Below are positions 1-8,506 of a stretch of DNA of 64,000 bases, one piece after another. The position numbers were made by a program, and so were the translations under genes. The notes beneath the pieces were generated by a model that was not told the DNA's origin, made no database searches, and saw only the letters and a program-made list of their open reading frames with translations. Every line of letters starts with the position of its first letter. The stretch's first letter is position 1. The DNA is from Acidobacteriota bacterium (GTDB taxonomy: Bacteria > Acidobacteriota > Terriglobia > Acidiferrales > UBA7541): the NCBI GenBank assembly GCA_016201285.1, contig JACQDE010000034.1:20071-84070 (forward strand). The letters are read 5' to 3'.

Positions 1-2
1 GC

Positions 3-257
3 GAGCGGATGATCACGCGCGACCCGGATATCACGCGGCTGCTGGACCGGCTGGAAGGCCGTGGCCTGGTGACGCGGAAGCGCGGGGAAAAGGACCGGCG
101 GGTGGTGACAACGCGGATCACCGCAGCGGGTTTGCGGCTTCTGAAAGGGCTGGACCGGCCGGTGCTGGAGGTCCACGAGCGTCAGTTCGGGCACTTGGGA
201 CGCCGCCGGATGCAGGCGCTGATCCGCCTGCTGGAAGCGGCGCGGCCGGGCGGCTGA
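3..257 (+). CDS. MarR-family transcriptional regulator, C-terminal part (5' end outside window)
   Basis: The reading frame is open to the left edge, so the start lies outside the window. The visible part matches the MarR winged helix: a recognition-helix segment DPDITRLLDRLEGRGLV, then the wing with charged residues RKRGEKDRR and the VTTRIT strand, then a C-terminal dimerisation helix ending in LIRLLEAARPGG. MarR proteins are dimeric DNA-binding repressors or activators that often respond to phenolics or oxidants. The next genes on the same strand (a YceI protein and a pirin) are common companions of such regulators, so local regulation of those genes is plausible but inferred. No ligand can be named from this fragment. 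Confidence 0.85.
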   Translation, partial: ERMITRDPDITRLLDRLEGRGLVTRKRGEKDRRVVTTRITAAGLRLLKGLDRPVLEVHERQFGHLGRRRMQALIRLLEAARPGG

Positions 258-371
258 ACTTTAATGGCATCACAAATCGTTGTTACAACATCTATTCAAG
301 CGTGCAACGTCGCGGCCTCCGGGCAGCGGGCGGCTCGCATCTCAAGCGAAAAGAGCGAAAGGAGAAGATTT

Positions 372-968
372 ATGCGTTCCATTCTGCGGGCGGCGGTGTT
401 GCTGATGGCCGCGGCCCTTCCCTGCCCGGCCCAGGTGAGCACCTGGCAGCTCGATCCGGCCCATTCCGCGGCGCAATTTTCGGTGCGGCACCTGATGGTG
501 TCGAACGTGCGCGGCGAGTTCCACAACCTGAAAGGCACAATTCAACTGGGCGAAAAAGACATCACGAAGTCGTCGGTGGAAGTGAGCATTGATGCCACCA
601 CGCTGGACACGCGGGAGCCGAAGCGCGATGCGCACGTAAAAAGCGCGGACTTCCTGGACGTGGCCAACTTTCCGACGATGACGTTCAAGTCCAAGAGCGC
701 CAGCAAGGGCAGCGACGGCCGGCTGAGAGTGACCGGCGACCTGACCATCCGCGGGGTGACCAAGGAAGTGGTGCTGGACGTGGACGGACCGACACCGGCC
801 ATCAAAGACCCGTGGGGCAACTGGCGGCGGGGCGTTTCGGCCACGACGAAAATCAACCGGAAGGACTTCGGCGTGGCATGGAACGCGTTAATCGAGGGCG
901 GCGGAGCGGTGGTGGGCGACGAAGTGAGCATCACGCTGGACGTCGAATTCGTGCAGAAAGCCCAGTGA
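372..968 (+). CDS. YceI family exported lipid-binding-type protein
   Basis: The ATG at 372 is preceded by GAAAGGAG and begins a clear signal peptide (MRSILRAAVLLMAAALPCPAQ); an in-frame ATG at 264 would add 36 residues without a sensible function. The mature protein has the YceI pattern: WQLDPAHSAAQFSVRHLMVSNVRG near its start, DxxxxKR-DAHVKSADFLDVANFPTMTF in the middle and a C-terminal lipocalin-like strand series (DFGVAWN, VGDEVSITLDVEF). YceI proteins are periplasmic beta-barrels that bind isoprenoid-type amphiphiles. It sits between a MarR regulator and a pirin, 24 bp ahead of the latter, suggesting a small stress-related operon. Confidence 0.92.
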   Translation: MRSILRAAVLLMAAALPCPAQVSTWQLDPAHSAAQFSVRHLMVSNVRGEFHNLKGTIQLGEKDITKSSVEVSIDATTLDTREPKRDAHVKSADFLDVANFPTMTFKSKSASKGSDGRLRVTGDLTIRGVTKEVVLDVDGPTPAIKDPWGNWRRGVSATTKINRKDFGVAWNALIEGGGAVVGDEVSITLDVEFVQKAQ

Positions 969-992
969 GGCAGAAGAGGTGAGGGCCGAACG

Positions 993-1694
993 ATGTTTCA
1001 AGTGATCCGGTCCGCAGAGCGGCACTTCGCCGACTTCGGCTGGTTGCAGACGCGGTGGCACTTCTCCTTCGACGAATACTATGACCCGGAAAACGTGCGC
1101 TGGGGCGCGTTGCGCGTGTTCAACGACGACGTCATCCAGCCCGGCCAGGGCTTTTCCCCGCACCCGCACCGGGACATGGAGATCGTCACTTACGTGCTGG
1201 AAGGCGCGCTGGAGCACCAGGACAGCCTCGGCAACCGCGGCGTGATCCACGCGGGCGAAGTGCAGGTGATGAGCGCGGGCACCGGCATCAATCATTCCGA
1301 ATTCAATCACTCGCGGGAATCGCCGCTGCATTTGCTTCAGCTTTGGGTGATGCCGCGGACGCGTGGCCTGAAGCCGCGATGGGAGCAGCGGCAGTTTACC
1401 GAGGCGGACCGCAGCGGGAAACTGCTGCCCGTCGTTTCCTCCGGCGATCTGCCGGGCACGATGAGCATCGACCAGGACGCGGCGATTTACCTCTCTTCCC
1501 TGAAGGCCGGACAGGAGGAAATCCACCGAGGCCGGCCGGAGCGAAAGGCGTATTTGTTTGTCATCTCGGGTGGCGTGACCGTGAACGTGGAACCGCTTGC
1601 GGCCGGCGACCAGGCACGCATCGCGGACGAGCCGGAATTGCGGCTGCGGGCGAGCGAGGATGCAGAATTGATTTTGCTCGATCTGCCTGCGTAG
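993..1694 (+). CDS. Pirin family protein (bicupin, YhaK/YhhW-like)
   Basis: The 233-residue length and the N-terminal cupin motif HPHRDMEIVTYVLEG, followed by GVIHAGEVQVMSAGTGINHSEFN, are diagnostic of bacterial pirins such as E. coli YhhW. The His-His-His-Glu metal site is represented by HPHRD and the later H/E residues. Some members have quercetin 2,3-dioxygenase activity; others act as redox-sensitive partners, so the substrate is not known here. The ATG at 993 follows GAGGTGAGGG. The stop codon TAG at 1692 lies inside an inverted repeat (GCCTGCG ... CGCAGGC, 1685-1706), one of several cases in this window where a repeat contains the end of a gene. Confidence 0.9.
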   Translation: MFQVIRSAERHFADFGWLQTRWHFSFDEYYDPENVRWGALRVFNDDVIQPGQGFSPHPHRDMEIVTYVLEGALEHQDSLGNRGVIHAGEVQVMSAGTGINHSEFNHSRESPLHLLQLWVMPRTRGLKPRWEQRQFTEADRSGKLLPVVSSGDLPGTMSIDQDAAIYLSSLKAGQEEIHRGRPERKAYLFVISGGVTVNVEPLAAGDQARIADEPELRLRASEDAELILLDLPA

Positions 1695-1979
1695 GGCAAC
1701 GCAGGCAACGCTCTTCAGAGGCGGCGCTGAAGCCCACCCCCTGCCGCCCTGAAGGGCGGCGCTACAAGAACCGCGCGAAATAAGGTAGCCGCTAGATGGC
1801 GGGGTAAACCCGCCGCTACGAACTGCAAGGCGGCGCTATCCCGAATCCCGAAGCATCGGGATTGGGACGGCGCACTCCAGCGGGGCGCAGCCCTTCGGCA
1901 TCGCTCAGGGCAGGCACAAGGCCGCCCCTACAGAGAGATCCTTCGCTTCGCTCAGGATGACAGTTACAATGTTCGGCGC
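1695..1979. repeat. Intergenic mosaic of at least five dispersed palindromic elements
   Basis: No gene is visible in these 285 bases. They are built from units that recur elsewhere in the window: GCCGCCCTGAAGGGCGGC plus GCTACA (1743-1766), a GGCGGGGTAAACCCGCC plus GCTAC unit (about 1798-1819), an ATCCCGAAGCATCGGGAT palindrome (1845-1862), a CCCTTCGGC...GCTCAGGGCAGG unit (1891-1913) and a GATCCTTCGCTTCGCTCAGG plus ATGACAG unit (about 1937-1963). The last ends only 17 bases before the next start codon. Confidence 0.8.
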
Positions 1980-2459
1980 ATGGCGGAATCCTTCCGAACG
2001 CGCTTCATGCGCTGGGCGTTTAACCTTTTCCCCGCGTATCGCGGGACGGGCGGGCGCGTCACCTACATTGCCGCCGACTGGAGCGAGGTGCGCGTAAAGC
2101 TGCCGCTGAGCTGGCGCACGCGGAACTATGTGGGCACGATTTTCGGCGGCAGCCTCTACGGCGCGGTGGATCCCTTCTACATGATCATGCTGATCAAGCG
2201 GCTCGGGCCGGAGTATATCGTGTGGGACAAGGCGGCGACGGTGCGTTTCCGCAAGCCGGGGCGCGGCACGCTTCGGGCGCATTTCTTTCTGCCGCAGGAC
2301 GAGCTCCACGCGATCCGGGCGGCGCTTGAGGTTACTCCTTCGGTGGACCGTGTCTATCAGGTGGACCTGGTTGATTCCGGAGGCGTGGTCCACGCCACGG
2401 TCGAAAAAGTCGTTTACATCCGCCGGAAAGACAATTCCCCAAACGATCGAGCCGCCTGA
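1980..2459 (+). CDS. DUF4442 / hotdog-fold thioesterase-like protein
   Basis: This 159-residue protein matches the DUF4442 pattern. The N-terminal helix (FMRWAFNLFPAYRGTGGRV) is followed by VRVKLPLSWRTRNYVGTIFGGSLYGAVDPFYMIM, the central helix of a hotdog fold, and a strand block ending VHATVEKVVYIRRK. Relatives are annotated as putative acyl-CoA thioesterases, but their substrates are generally unknown. It has no signal peptide and is probably cytosolic. The start ATG directly follows a dispersed-repeat block and has no strong Shine-Dalgarno sequence. It precedes the SMR exporter gene by 76 bases, but no functional link is evident. Confidence 0.8.
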   Translation: MAESFRTRFMRWAFNLFPAYRGTGGRVTYIAADWSEVRVKLPLSWRTRNYVGTIFGGSLYGAVDPFYMIMLIKRLGPEYIVWDKAATVRFRKPGRGTLRAHFFLPQDELHAIRAALEVTPSVDRVYQVDLVDSGGVVHATVEKVVYIRRKDNSPNDRAA

Positions 2460-2535
2460 TATTTTTTCCCTTTCCCGCGGCTCTTCATCGCGTAGAATTC
2501 CGGCGCACGGAGCAGCGGACACGGGAGCGTGGACG

Positions 2536-2856
2536 ATGGCGTGGATTTACTTGCTGCTGGCAGGGGTGTTTGAAGTGGCGTGGGCGATTGGGTTGAAGTC
2601 CACGCAGGGGTTTACGCGGCTGTGGCCAAGCGTGTACGTGCTAGCGATGGGCACGGCGAGCGTGATCCTGCTGGCGCAGGCGACGAAGCAACTGCCCATC
2701 GGCACAGCCTACGCGGTATGGACGGGGATTGGCGCGGTGGGCACGGCGGCGCTGGGAATGCTGATGTTTGGCGAATCGCGCAACGCGGCACGGCTGGCGT
2801 GCATCGTTCTGATTATCGCGGGGGTGATTGGGTTGCGGATGGTGTCGGGAAATTAA
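2536..2856 (+). CDS. gdx: Small multidrug resistance protein, Gdx/SugE type (guanidinium exporter)
   Basis: This 106-residue protein with four hydrophobic helices closely follows the SugE/Gdx subfamily: [18 protein letters not shown], with the key Glu in helix 1 and Trp and Lys at [30 protein letters not shown]; and GESRNAARL. Gdx proteins are dual-topology dimers that exchange guanidinium for protons, unlike EmrE-type drug exporters. The start at 2536 gives the exact family length; an upstream in-frame extension would be out of family. I looked for a guanidine riboswitch in the short leader and could not support one. Confidence 0.93.
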   Translation: MAWIYLLLAGVFEVAWAIGLKSTQGFTRLWPSVYVLAMGTASVILLAQATKQLPIGTAYAVWTGIGAVGTAALGMLMFGESRNAARLACIVLIIAGVIGLRMVSGN

Positions 2857-2972
2857 GAAGCAAGAAATCAGAAGAAGAGAGAATGCCGGCCTGTCCGGTT
2901 TGCGGACTCCGATGGAGTCCACCGGACTCCGGAAATCGGAGAAGGCCGCCGCTACATCCGGAGAGCGAAGAG

Positions 2973-3473
2973 ATGAGTGCAACCGCAAAGCCGTTGGTGG
3001 GCGTGATTATGGGGTCGAAGTCGGACTGGGAGACGATGGCGCACGCCGGCAAGACGCTCGACAAACTGGGCGTGCCGTATGAGACGCGGGTGCTTTCCGC
3101 GCACCGCACGCCGAAGCAACACGCGGAATATGTCGAATCGGCGGAGCAGCGCGGGTTGGAAGTAATCATCGCGGCGGCGGGCGGCGCGGCGCACCTGGCG
3201 GGCGTCACCGCGGCGAAGACGCTGCTGCCGGTGCTGGGCGTGCCGATGGAGTCGAAGTCGCTGAAGGGAATTGATTCCCTGTTCTCGACCGTACAGATGC
3301 CGGCGGGAATTCCAGTGGGAACGCTGGCGATTGGAAAAGCGGGCGCGGTGAATGCGGCGCTGCTGGCTGTGGCGATACTGGCGAGAAAATATCCCAAGTA
3401 CCGGGAAGCGTTGCGGACATTCCGCGCGACGCAGACCAAATCGATTCTCGCGCATTCGGATCCGCGCAGGTAG
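2973..3473 (+). CDS. purE: N5-carboxyaminoimidazole ribonucleotide mutase (PurE)
   Basis: PurE converts N5-CAIR to CAIR in de novo purine synthesis. Family motifs are complete: [13 protein letters not shown] at the N-terminus, SAHRTP with the catalytic His, [17 protein letters not shown], and the C-terminal [20 protein letters not shown] with [11 protein letters not shown]. The 166-residue length is typical of class I PurE. The ATG at 2973 follows GGAGAGCGAAGAG. PurK, the usual partner that makes N5-CAIR, is not adjacent and must be elsewhere if present. The 116-base leader contains a palindromic GACTCCGATGGAGTC / CCGGACTCCGG block, another dispersed repeat. Confidence 0.95.
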   Translation: MSATAKPLVGVIMGSKSDWETMAHAGKTLDKLGVPYETRVLSAHRTPKQHAEYVESAEQRGLEVIIAAAGGAAHLAGVTAAKTLLPVLGVPMESKSLKGIDSLFSTVQMPAGIPVGTLAIGKAGAVNAALLAVAILARKYPKYREALRTFRATQTKSILAHSDPRR

Positions 3474-3577
3474 TCCCTATTGTTAGGAATGTTGCTGCGG
3501 CCTCGCCCTGAGGAACCGGGCGGGCCTCCACAACGGCCTTCGGCAGAGCGGTACGCGCTTCGCGCGGTCGTTCATCA

Positions 3578-3622
3578 CCCGGGGCTTACGCCCCGGGCTA
3601 TTTTCTTTCGCCCCTTCGGGGC
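3578..3622. repeat. Palindromes between convergent purE and dcd, possible bidirectional terminator
   Basis: CCCGGGGCTTACGCCCCGGG (3578-3597) is a perfect 8-bp stem with a 4-base loop, followed by CTATTTTCTTT, and a second inverted repeat GCCCCTTCGGGGC occupies 3610-3622. The pair sits between convergent genes, where it could stop transcription. It also resembles the dispersed repeat class of this genome, so a terminator role is inferred. The rest of 3474-3643 shows no gene. Confidence 0.55.
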
Positions 3623-3643
3623 TTCAAGGAAAGACTGAGCCAC

Positions 3644-4198
3644 TCAGATGCGGGGGAGGACGATGCCCTGCTGGGCCTGGTATTTGCCTTTCTTGTCCTT
3701 GTAAGAAACTTCGCAGACTTCATCGGATTCGAAGAAGACGACCTGGCAGAGGCCTTCGTTGGCGTAGATTTTCGCGGGGAGCGGGGTGGTGTTGCTGATT
3801 TCGAGGGTGACGAAGCCCTCCCACTCCGGCTCGAAGGGTGTGACGTTGACAATGATGCCGCAGCGGGCGTAGGTGGATTTGCCGACGCAGATGGTGAGGC
3901 AGTTGCGCGGGATGCGGAAATACTCGACGGAGCGGGAAAGCGCGAAGGAGTTGGGCGGGATGATGCAGACGTCGCCCTTGAACTCGACAAAGGAGCGGTC
4001 GTCGAAGTGCTTGGGGTCCACGATGGTGGAGTTGACGTTGGTGAAGATGCGGAATTCGTCGGAGACGCGCATGTCGTAGCCGTAGGAAGAGACGCCGTAG
4101 CTAATGACGCCGTTGCGCACCTGCTTTTCCTCGAAGGGCTCGATCATCCTGTGCTCGAGCGACATCTTGCGAATCCAGTGATCCGGCTTGACCGACAT
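3644..4198 (-). CDS. dcd: dCTP deaminase
   Basis: Dcd is a homotrimeric enzyme that deaminates dCTP to dUTP as a source of dUMP for thymidylate synthesis. The 184-residue protein carries the core [31 protein letters not shown], which includes the catalytic Ser, Arg and Glu residues of the family, and the N-terminal block [22 protein letters not shown]. The ATG at 4198 follows GGAGGC at good spacing. Whether it stops at dUTP or also makes dUMP cannot be decided by eye; the length fits monofunctional enzymes. It is transcribed toward purE and divergently from the HU-like gene. Confidence 0.93.
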   Translation of the reverse strand: MSVKPDHWIRKMSLEHRMIEPFEEKQVRNGVISYGVSSYGYDMRVSDEFRIFTNVNSTIVDPKHFDDRSFVEFKGDVCIIPPNSFALSRSVEYFRIPRNCLTICVGKSTYARCGIIVNVTPFEPEWEGFVTLEISNTTPLPAKIYANEGLCQVVFFESDEVCEVSYKDKKGKYQAQQGIVLPRI

Positions 4199-4329
4199 AC
4201 GGGCCTCCGTGAAGCGGATGACGAGTACCGCGCGATTCGAGGGCAGCGCAGTTTAGTACAGTGCTGCTTGCTTGACAACCCGCGGCGGGCTGCATAGCAT
4301 AGGCACGCTTTTCGGAGCGGGGTGCCCTC

Positions 4330-4620
4330 GTGATCAAAATTGACCTTGTGAATGCCGTTGTAGCGACCCTGGGCGAAAAAATCACGCGGACCAAGGCCGA
4401 GCAGGCCGTGGAAACCGTGTTCGAGGCGATGAAGAACGCGCTGGGCCGCGGCGACCGCATTGAGCTGCGGCGCTTCGGCGTGTTCAACGTCAAGCCGCGG
4501 AAAACCGGCATCGGCCGCAACCCCCGCACCGGCGAGGAAGTGAGCATCCCGCCCGGAAAGGCGGTGCGCTTCAAGCCGGGCAAAGAACTCCAGGAACTGA
4601 CCGAGCCGGAGAAGAAATAG
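4330..4620 (+). CDS. HU/IHF family DNA-bending protein
   Basis: The protein has the full HU/IHF fold: N-terminal helices MIKIDLVNAVVATLGEKITRTKAEQAVETVF, the FGVFNVKPRKTGIGRNPRTGEE beta-arm with the RNPRTGE signature, and the FKPGKEL C-terminus. It bends DNA non-specifically or at IHF-like sites as a dimer. The start is GTG at 4330 behind GGAGCGGGG. The short acidic-basic C-terminal tail and the arm sequence do not let me separate HU from IHF-alpha/beta. IHF-type bending commonly assists sigma-54 promoters, and rpoN is in this window, but no site is shown. Confidence 0.93.
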   Translation: MIKIDLVNAVVATLGEKITRTKAEQAVETVFEAMKNALGRGDRIELRRFGVFNVKPRKTGIGRNPRTGEEVSIPPGKAVRFKPGKELQELTEPEKK

Positions 4621-4707
4621 CGGCACGCGCCGTTTTCCCGCCCTCCGGGCGTCCGGCGAGGACCCTTCGGTTCCACTCAGGGCAGGCGCCAGCGCAACCA
4701 ACTCCCC

Positions 4708-5745
4708 ATGAACGGTGACAACGGCCCGGACAGCTTCCCCCGCGCGGTCGAAGTGTTTTCGGTGCGCGCGGCGGGACCGCGCGCCTGGAGCGCCGCCTAC
4801 CCGAGGCGGCGCGGCTCGCTGCTGCTGGCCATCGTGCTGTTCCTGGTGACGGTGGTGAGCACGCTGGCGGTGGGCGCGCAGTTCGCGCTGGCTTACGCCA
4901 ACAACGAGGCGCCGTTCCCCAACGACTTCAGCCTGTTCGGATTCTACGCGGAGATCCTCTCCGCACCGGGGCTTCTGCTGCTGGGCGTTCCGTTTTCGTT
5001 CACGCTGCTGGGCATCCTGCTGGCGCACGAGCTGGGACACTTCTACGCCTGCCGCTACTACGGCATCGCGGCGAGCTATCCATACTTCATCCCCGCGCCG
5101 ACACTGATCGGCACGATGGGCGCGTTCATTCGCATCCGCTCGCCGATCGTGAACCGCAAGGCGCTGTTCGACGTGGGGCTGGCGGGGCCGGTGGTGGGGT
5201 TCCTGTTTGCCGTGCCGGCGCTAGCTATCGCCATCGCGTATTCGAAGGTGATCCCCGCGTCGCAGGTGAACTCCGCAATTATCTTCGGACACCCGCTACT
5301 GGAGCGGCTGCTGGCGGCGGTCTTCCACCCCGGGGTGCGCGTGGAGAACATCTTCCTGCATCCGGTGGGGCGCGCGGCGTGGGTGGGACTGTTTGCCACG
5401 GCGCTGAACTTGATTCCTGCCGGGCAGCTCGATGGCGGGCACATCGTGTACAGCGTGGCCAGCGAAAAACACCGGCGAATTTCACTGACGGTCGCGCTGG
5501 CGCTGATCCTGCTGGGCGGCCCGGCGCTGCTGCAATCGTTCGGCGTGCGGGTGCCGGCGATTCTTTCCGTCCAGTGGCCCGGCTGGGGATTCTGGGGCGC
5601 GCTGCTGCTGTTGCTTGGATTCCGCCATCCGCCGCTGCTCGACCGGTGGGAGCCGATTGATGCGAAGCGGCGCATCTGGGCGGGCGTAGCGGTGCTGATC
5701 TTCGTGCTGTGCTTTATGCCGATTCCATTTGTGATTCAAGATTAG
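4708..5745 (+). CDS. Site-2 protease family (M50) membrane metalloprotease
   Basis: This 345-residue integral membrane protein carries the two S2P signatures: HELGH at residues 107-111 (zinc-binding histidines and catalytic Glu) and NLIPAGQLDGG at 234-244 (the second metal motif, NxxPxxxLDGG). About seven hydrophobic segments surround them; no PDZ domain is present, unlike RseP. Such enzymes cleave substrates within the membrane, often releasing transcription factors. The target here is unknown. The 87-base leader holds a CTTCGGTTCCACTCAGGGCAGGC dispersed-repeat unit, and a second element (CCCGAC ... GTCGGG, 5771-5789) follows the gene. Confidence 0.9.
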   Translation: MNGDNGPDSFPRAVEVFSVRAAGPRAWSAAYPRRRGSLLLAIVLFLVTVVSTLAVGAQFALAYANNEAPFPNDFSLFGFYAEILSAPGLLLLGVPFSFTLLGILLAHELGHFYACRYYGIAASYPYFIPAPTLIGTMGAFIRIRSPIVNRKALFDVGLAGPVVGFLFAVPALAIAIAYSKVIPASQVNSAIIFGHPLLERLLAAVFHPGVRVENIFLHPVGRAAWVGLFATALNLIPAGQLDGGHIVYSVASEKHRRISLTVALALILLGGPALLQSFGVRVPAILSVQWPGWGFWGALLLLLGFRHPPLLDRWEPIDAKRRIWAGVAVLIFVLCFMPIPFVIQD

Positions 5746-5770
5746 GAAGGCGCTGGGTGGCGGCGGGCTT

Positions 5771-5817
5771 CCCGACAGAAAGCGTCGGGACGCACAAATC
5801 GCGAAAGCCGGCGCTAC
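5771..5817. repeat. Dispersed palindromes between convergent M50 and priA genes
   Basis: CCCGAC (5771-5776) pairs with GTCGGG (5784-5789), followed by a truncated AAGCCGGCGCTACA unit ending about 5818. These are fragments of the repeat families seen elsewhere. There is no T-tract, so I do not call this a terminator. Confidence 0.55.
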
Positions 5818-5830
5818 AGAACAATCCCGG

Positions 5831-8266
5831 TCACAACAAACTCACTGGATCGACGTCGACCAGGACGGCGTCGGCGGGGATTTCCTTTTCCACACAAAAA
5901 TCGAGGCAGGCGGAGAGCGCGCGGGTGAGTAGCGCACGCTTGGGGGCTTTCAGAAGAAACTGGAAGCGGAAGTCACGCTTGAGGCGGGCGAGCGGCGCGG
6001 CGGCCGGGCCGAGCACTTTCAATCCGTGCGCGGCGTGCGGCGAAAGGAAGCTCTCGATGGCCCGGGCCCAGCGAATGGCGTTTTCGATCTTGCGGTCGCG
6101 CACGATGACGTTGGCGAGCGCGGTGAACGGCGGATAGTGCATCAGCCGGCGGAAATGCAGCTCCTTCTCGAAGAAGGCGGCGTAATCCTGCCGGGCGGCA
6201 AACTGGATGGCGTAGTGCTCGGGGTAGTAGGTCTGCACGAGGACTTCGCCGGGCAGCGCGCCACGGCCGGCGCGTCCGGCCACCTGCGTAAGCAACTGGA
6301 ACGTGCGCTCGGCGGCGCGGAAGTCGGGCAGGCCGAGCTGTAAATCGGCGGAGACGACGCCGACGAGCGTGACGCGCTGGAAATCGTGGCCCTTGGCGAC
6401 CATCTGCGTGCCGACGAGCAGATCGAGTTTGCCCGATGCGAAGGCGCTGAGGATTTTCTGGTATTCGCGCTTGGTGCGGACGGTGTCGCGGTCGAGGCGG
6501 CCGATGCGCGCGTCCGCGTATTCCTTGCGCAGATATTCTTCCACCTGCTCGGCGCCTTCGCCGACGAAATAGACGTGCGGCGATTCACACTTCAGGCACT
6601 TCTTCGGCACGGGGCGCGTGTAGCCGCAGTAATGGCAGATGAGGCGGTCGCGGCGCTTGTGGAAGGTGAGCGCAATGCTGCAATTTTCGCACTGGACAGA
6701 GGCGCCGCAGCTCCGGCAAAGCACGAACCACGAGTAGCCGCGGCGGTTCATCAGGATGAGCGCCTGCGTGCCTTGCGCAAGGCGGGCGGCGACGGCGGCG
6801 CGGAGCGACTCGCCAAGCGGCGCAGTTTTTTTGGTGCGGCGGAAATCCTCGCGCATGTCCACCACCGTGACGGCGGCGAGCGGGCGGCCCTCGACGCGCG
6901 ATTCGAGATGGAGGAGGCGGTACTTGCCGATGCGGGCGTTGTGAAACGATTCCATCGAAGGCGTGGCCGAGCCGAGCAGCGCCACGGCGCCTTCGAGCTT
7001 GGCGCGGACGACGGCGGTGTCGCGGCCGTTGTAGCGCGGCGTTTCTTCCTGCTTGTAACTGGACTCCTGCTCCTCGTCCACGATGATGAGACCGGGATTT
7101 TCGAGCGGCGCGAAAACAGCGGAGCGCGTGCCGACGACGACTTTCGCTTCGCCTCGGCGGACACGCCACCATTCGCGGGCGCGCTCGGCGTCCGGCAGCG
7201 CGCTGTGCAGCACAGCGACGCCTTCGCCGAACATGGCGCGGCAGAGCCGGCCGATCCAGAGCGTCAGCGCGATTTCCGGCACGAGTACGAGCGCCGCGCG
7301 GCCGCGCTCGAGCGCCGCGGCCACGGCGCGCAGATAGACTTCCGTTTTGCCGCTGCCGGTAACGCCGTAGAGCAAGCCCACGGTGAATGCGCCCGCGTCG
7401 AGCCAGCCGTGGATTTCGTCCGCCGCGCGCTGCTGATCGGGGTTCAGGACGTTGGCGGGCGGCTCGAAGTCCGCCTCGAACAGGTCTTCCTCGACGGCGA
7501 GCGGCTCTTCCCAGGCGGTAAGTTTTCCCTGGGACTGGAGGCGCATGACGACGGAACGCGAAACGCCGGCCTGCTGCAACAAGAGCGGCAGGGGCAGAGG
7601 GCCGCGGGTGGCAGTAAGGACTTCGCGGAGTTTTTTCTCTGCTGCGCTTGACGGCTCATGGGTTGCGATGGGATTCCAAGCGACGATTTTCTGCGTGCGC
7701 GTCTTGCGGCGGCGCGCCACTTCCCTGCCCTCGATGCAGCCGCGGCGTTGCAACCGCTCCGCCGCCGCGGGGCCGCCGGGGAGCTTTCTCACCTGGATTT
7801 CGCGGAGCGGCTTGCCGCCCACTTCGAGAAGCTGGAGCAGAGCGTGGTCGGCGACTTCGGTTTCGGTGCGGTTCAACGCCGAATCCAGATCGTGCATGTA
7901 GCCGCGGCCGAAATCGGTGAGAGTAAGAATGCGCTCCGGCTGGACTTCGACCGAGGGCGGGAGCATGGCGCGAAAAACTTCACCGATGGGCGCGAGATAG
8001 TAGGAGGCGAGCCAGCGGCCGAGCTCGAGCAGACGCGGCGGAAGGGCGGGCAGCGCGTCAAGGACTTCGACGACCTCGCGGATTTTCGCGGCCTCCGGCT
8101 TGCGGTCGGTGCGCTCAAGGACGACTCCAACCAGGGCGCGGTTGCGGAAGGGTACTACGACGCGGGAGCCGGGCAGGACGGCGTCCTCGATCGCCGGCGG
8201 CACCGCATAAGTGAACGCCGAGTGGAGCGGGAGGGGCAGAGCGACTTCGCAATATTTCCCAGACAT
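5831..8266 (-). CDS. priA: Primosomal protein N' (PriA helicase)
   Basis: PriA reloads the replisome at stalled forks. The 811-residue protein has an N-terminal DNA-binding domain (MSGKYCEVALPLPLHSAFTY ... VPFRNRALVGVV), a helicase core with Walker A GVTGSGKTEVYLRA and motif II VDEEQESSYKQ, and the characteristic zinc-binding insert CRSCGASVQCENC ... CHYCGYTRPVPKKCLKC with its paired Cys residues. Helicase motifs V and VI follow (GTQMVAKGHDF, QVAGRAGRG). It is the last gene of the long minus-strand array, 240 bp beyond udg, a gap filled by repeats, so it may have its own promoter. Confidence 0.97.
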   Translation of the reverse strand: MSGKYCEVALPLPLHSAFTYAVPPAIEDAVLPGSRVVVPFRNRALVGVVLERTDRKPEAAKIREVVEVLDALPALPPRLLELGRWLASYYLAPIGEVFRAMLPPSVEVQPERILTLTDFGRGYMHDLDSALNRTETEVADHALLQLLEVGGKPLREIQVRKLPGGPAAAERLQRRGCIEGREVARRRKTRTQKIVAWNPIATHEPSSAAEKKLREVLTATRGPLPLPLLLQQAGVSRSVVMRLQSQGKLTAWEEPLAVEEDLFEADFEPPANVLNPDQQRAADEIHGWLDAGAFTVGLLYGVTGSGKTEVYLRAVAAALERGRAALVLVPEIALTLWIGRLCRAMFGEGVAVLHSALPDAERAREWWRVRRGEAKVVVGTRSAVFAPLENPGLIIVDEEQESSYKQEETPRYNGRDTAVVRAKLEGAVALLGSATPSMESFHNARIGKYRLLHLESRVEGRPLAAVTVVDMREDFRRTKKTAPLGESLRAAVAARLAQGTQALILMNRRGYSWFVLCRSCGASVQCENCSIALTFHKRRDRLICHYCGYTRPVPKKCLKCESPHVYFVGEGAEQVEEYLRKEYADARIGRLDRDTVRTKREYQKILSAFASGKLDLLVGTQMVAKGHDFQRVTLVGVVSADLQLGLPDFRAAERTFQLLTQVAGRAGRGALPGEVLVQTYYPEHYAIQFAARQDYAAFFEKELHFRRLMHYPPFTALANVIVRDRKIENAIRWARAIESFLSPHAAHGLKVLGPAAAPLARLKRDFRFQFLLKAPKRALLTRALSACLDFCVEKEIPADAVLVDVDPVSLL

Positions 8267-8506
8267 ATTCGCGACGCCTAGTGTAGCAGCAGGGCGGGCG
8301 GCGCGGCCCGGCGCGAAAAAGATTTTGACGGAGTGGAAAGAAAAGCGGCCAGTCCTGACGCTATGCGACAGCCAAGAACCACAAAAATTGAGCAGGTCCG
8401 GAAATCCAAAAGCAGATCCGTCGTCCGCCTGCGGCCGACCCAGGATGACAGCGCAATTGCAGGTGGGTGGGCCTGAAGCGAAACGGGGCCGGCCTGAAGG
8501 CCAACC
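8267..8506. repeat. Repeat-filled gap upstream of priA; GCCGGC-type palindrome at 8487-8512
   Basis: No gene is seen. An element GGCCGGCCTGAAGGCC (8487-8502) continues as AACCCTATG and runs into the udg gene, whose stop TAG (complement of CTA at 8507-8509) lies in the element's conserved end. A partial CAGGATGACAGC unit lies around 8450. The stretch next to priA (8267-8350) is GC-rich without a recognisable promoter. Confidence 0.6.

Noticed and set aside
2460..2535. Mini-ykkC (guanidine-II) riboswitch before the gdx gene
   Set aside because: Two ACGG motifs are present near 2504 and 2521, but neighbouring bases do not form the required stems, and the leader is short.
5771..5817. Terminator between the M50 and priA genes
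   Set aside because: Hairpin is short and not followed by a T-tract; it matches repeat families instead.
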